Shown: positions 62,236-64,000 of the stretch, piece after piece
How positions within the stretch are numbered: the stretch's first letter is position 1
Layout of the letters: each line of letters opens with the position of its first letter
Assembly: GCF_040869035.1 (NCBI RefSeq)
Contig: NZ_CP162101.1
Span: forward strand, 1,520,498 to 1,584,497
Origin: Vibrio sp. NTOU-M3
Lineage (GTDB): Bacteria; Pseudomonadota; Gammaproteobacteria; Enterobacterales; Vibrionaceae
Reading direction: 5' to 3'
DNA length: 64,000 bases
Notes under the pieces: model-generated
Database searches by the model: none
What the model was told of the DNA's origin: nothing
Seen by the model: the letters and a program-made list of their open reading frames with translations, nothing else
Translations under genes and position numbers: made by a program

Positions 62236-62931
62236 TTACTTTGTCCCCAAACGTTGCATGGTTCGTTTTGCTAGCAAATCGGAAATCAACAATGATGCCA
62301 ATGCGATCAAAATAGAAATGATGCATAACCGCATCGTCGCTTCTTCAGCTCCCGGAGTTTCAATGAAACTGTACATCGCAAGTGGTATGGTTTGTGTTTC
62401 ACCTGGAATATTAGAAACAAAGCTGATGGTTGCCCCAAATTCGCCCAAGCTGCGAGCGAAAGAAAGCATCGTACCCGAAATGATTCCCGGAATTGTGAGT
62501 GGTAAGGTAATGGTAAAGAATATTTTTAAAGGTGACGCGCCCAATGTTGCAGCTGCTTGTTCAAGTTTAGGGTCAACATTTTCCAAACTCAGGCGTATTG
62601 CACGGACCATTAAAGGCAATGCAACGACCACACATGCGAGCACTGCCCCTTTCCAACTGAAACTAAAACTGATGCCAAAAAGATCGTTTATCAACTGCCC
62701 TAAATAACCCTGTCGTCCCATTGAGATAAGCAGCAAATATCCAACAACAACTGGCGGAAGAACCAAGGGAAGATGAATAATGCTATCTAGCAAGCTTTTT
62801 CCAAAAAAATTCTTTCTAGCCAGAAGCCACGCGAATGCAACTCCGAGTGGAATAAGCCAAATAATCGCATACAAAGCGACTTTTAAGCTAAGTACGATAG
62901 CTTCGTATTCATAATCCGTTAGCAAATCCAT
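62236..62931 (-). CDS. modB: Molybdate ABC transporter permease ModB
   Basis: 231 residues with five or six helices and the permease loop LEQAAATLGASPLKIFFTIT LPLTIPGI cut as AAATLGASPLKIFFTITLPL. It starts 3 bases after the modA stop. Confidence 0.95.
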   Translation of the reverse strand: MDLLTDYEYEAIVLSLKVALYAIIWLIPLGVAFAWLLARKNFFGKSLLDSIIHLPLVLPPVVVGYLLLISMGRQGYLGQLINDLFGISFSFSWKGAVLACVVVALPLMVRAIRLSLENVDPKLEQAAATLGASPLKIFFTITLPLTIPGIISGTMLSFARSLGEFGATISFVSNIPGETQTIPLAMYSFIETPGAEEATMRLCIISILIALASLLISDLLAKRTMQRLGTK

Positions 62932-62933
62932 GA

Positions 62934-63683
62934 CTAGTTAAATCCATATTGAATAAAAATATCTTTCGCTTCTTCACTAAATAAATAGTTGGCAAACTCC
63001 GTTGTCGTCTTTGTTGGCTTGAGCGTCAGCATTGGATAAGTGATAGGACCGTGAGATCCATCTTGGAACTCATATAGGATTTGTACCTTATCAGAAATGT
63101 TAGCATCGGTTTTATAAACAATACCTAACGGCGTTTCATTTCGTTCGACTAAAGTCAGTGTACTTCGAACATTATTTGTGGGTGCTAATTTATTCGATAA
63201 TGCGCCCCACATTCCGATACTCTGGAGAGCTTGTTTCGCATAGATACCTGCGGGTACTGAGTCTGGCTGCCCGATGGCTAGTCGATTATCTCCCAGTAAC
63301 GTTAACCACTCGGTGTAGTTATCTTTTTTGATGTCGATTTTAAGTTCGTTTGACGCGATCATCACAAGTGAGTTTGAAACCAAATTCGCGACATTGGCTT
63401 GAGAGATGCCCATCTTTTTAATCAGATACTCTGCCCACTTTTGGTTTGCTGAAATGTACACATCGGCTGGCGCTCCATGTTCAATTTGGCGAGCAAGTGC
63501 TGAAGAACCGGCATAAACAGGAACAATATCCACATCATGACTTTCTTCATAATGTTCTACTAATTCATTGATCACGTTGGTTAAGGACGACGCAGCGTAG
63601 AGCGTGATCCGCTCTTTTGCCGCAACATTCGATACCAAACATAATGACAGCATGCCAAAAATGGCTTTTGCTTTATTGTTCAA
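62934..63683 (-). CDS. modA: Molybdate-binding periplasmic protein ModA
   Basis: 249 residues with a signal peptide (FGMLSLCLVSNVAAK). Oxyanion-binding residues are in LYAASSLTNVINEL and VPVYAGSSALARQIEHGAPA, with DVYISANQKWAEYL behind. It overlaps the upstream cobQ stop by 11 bp. Confidence 0.95.
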   Translation of the reverse strand: MNNKAKAIFGMLSLCLVSNVAAKERITLYAASSLTNVINELVEHYEESHDVDIVPVYAGSSALARQIEHGAPADVYISANQKWAEYLIKKMGISQANVANLVSNSLVMIASNELKIDIKKDNYTEWLTLLGDNRLAIGQPDSVPAGIYAKQALQSIGMWGALSNKLAPTNNVRSTLTLVERNETPLGIVYKTDANISDKVQILYEFQDGSHGPITYPMLTLKPTKTTTEFANYLFSEEAKDIFIQYGFN

Positions 63684-64000
63684 ACCCTAACTCCGGCCAT
63701 AATCTATTTAACTTCATGTGTGACTCTATCGCGTCCGCAATTTGATTTATTGCATTCTCTTGCCTTTCCAATGGGTCAACGTGTGTGATCGTCTTACCTA
63801 CTGTCCATTGAGCGATTAAATCAAGTGCTTCTGGAGAGTCGAGGATACCATGTAGATAAGTACCCATGACTTGATTGCAATCACTAATTGCCCCCTCATC
63901 GGTACCACAAGTTAGGGTTATCGGTGATGTTTCGGAAACTTGGGTTTCCCCAACATGAATTTCATAGCCTCTGACTGGAACAACTTGAGCACAAAGATTC
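63673..64000 (-). CDS. cobQ: Cobyric acid synthase CobQ C-terminus, cut by window edge
   Basis: About 108 residues are visible; the N-terminus lies past 64000. VRGYEIHVGETQ and MGTYLHGILDSPEALDLI are the C-terminal glutamine-amidotransferase landmarks of CobQ, with the His of YLHG as a catalytic residue. It amidates cobyrinate in cobalamin synthesis. Its stop overlaps the modA start by 11 bp, so cobQ-modABC appears to be a single operon. Confidence 0.85.
   Translation of the reverse strand, partial: NLCAQVVPVRGYEIHVGETQVSETSPITLTCGTDEGAISDCNQVMGTYLHGILDSPEALDLIAQWTVGKTITHVDPLERQENAINQIADAIESHMKLNRLWPELGFEQ

Noticed and set aside
1..64000. CRISPR arrays, rRNA or tRNA genes
   Set aside because: No regularly spaced repeats and no rRNA- or tRNA-like sequence were seen on reading both strands.

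Overview
The window looks like a stretch of a Vibrio chromosome, most likely the smaller chromosome (chromosome II) near its replication terminus. Three things point there: the synteny nrdD-nrdG-aminotransferase-FKBP-DsbA-like, the pntAB followed by vxrABCDE order known from V. cholerae chromosome II, and two dif-like Xer sites in the left part. The species cannot be fixed from sequence reading alone. No rRNA, tRNA or CRISPR array was seen.

Left part (1-15.4 kb) is accessory DNA. It begins with a truncated Rad50-like ATPase with a zinc hook. Next comes a small minus-strand gene block (2953-5516) with a HerA/FtsK-type packaging-like ATPase, two single-pass membrane proteins (one with a zinc ribbon) and a phage-type HTH regulator, but no capsid gene. 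It ends at a 29-bp dif-like site (5681-5709). A related dif-like site lies at 15064-15092, and both sites are followed by the same ~120-bp repeat. Between them lie a decapitated secretin, two hypothetical genes (one a DUF2726 nuclease-like protein), a run of integron cassettes on the plus strand with VCR-like attC sites (cassettes carry a NDT/TIR-like protein, a 5'-nucleotidase, a PLD-like plus methyltransferase pair, and a three-gene unit with two membrane proteins), and a minus-strand regulator / membrane-active toxin-like / immunity-like block. No integrase gene is present in the window.

From 15.4 kb to the end the DNA is ordinary Vibrio core: OmpA-like lipoprotein, DsbA-like lipoprotein, FKBP isomerase, aromatic aminotransferase, the anaerobic ribonucleotide reductase nrdDG (with NrdR and FNR sites upstream), a secreted nuclease, a sulfide/persulfide cluster (ArsR-family sensor, two YeeE/YedE proteins, an RND pump, and a divergent CoA-disulfide reductase-rhodanese), SodC, a racemase, an M50 protease, PhnA/YjdM, a TerC protein behind a probable manganese riboswitch, a UshA-like nucleotidase, an OLD-family YbjD protein, a formate channel fused to CBS domains with a divergent LysR regulator, YceI with cytochrome b561, an EAL protein, the vxrABCDE cell-envelope stress operon, pntAB, HlyU-like and ComFB-like proteins, two diguanylate cyclases, and a cobQ-modABC operon running off the right edge.

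The most promising places for something undescribed are the capsid-less ATPase element at the dif-like site, the three-gene cassette at 11.5-13.0 kb, and the toxin/immunity-like pair placed behind a phage-type regulator at 13.1-15.0 kb.
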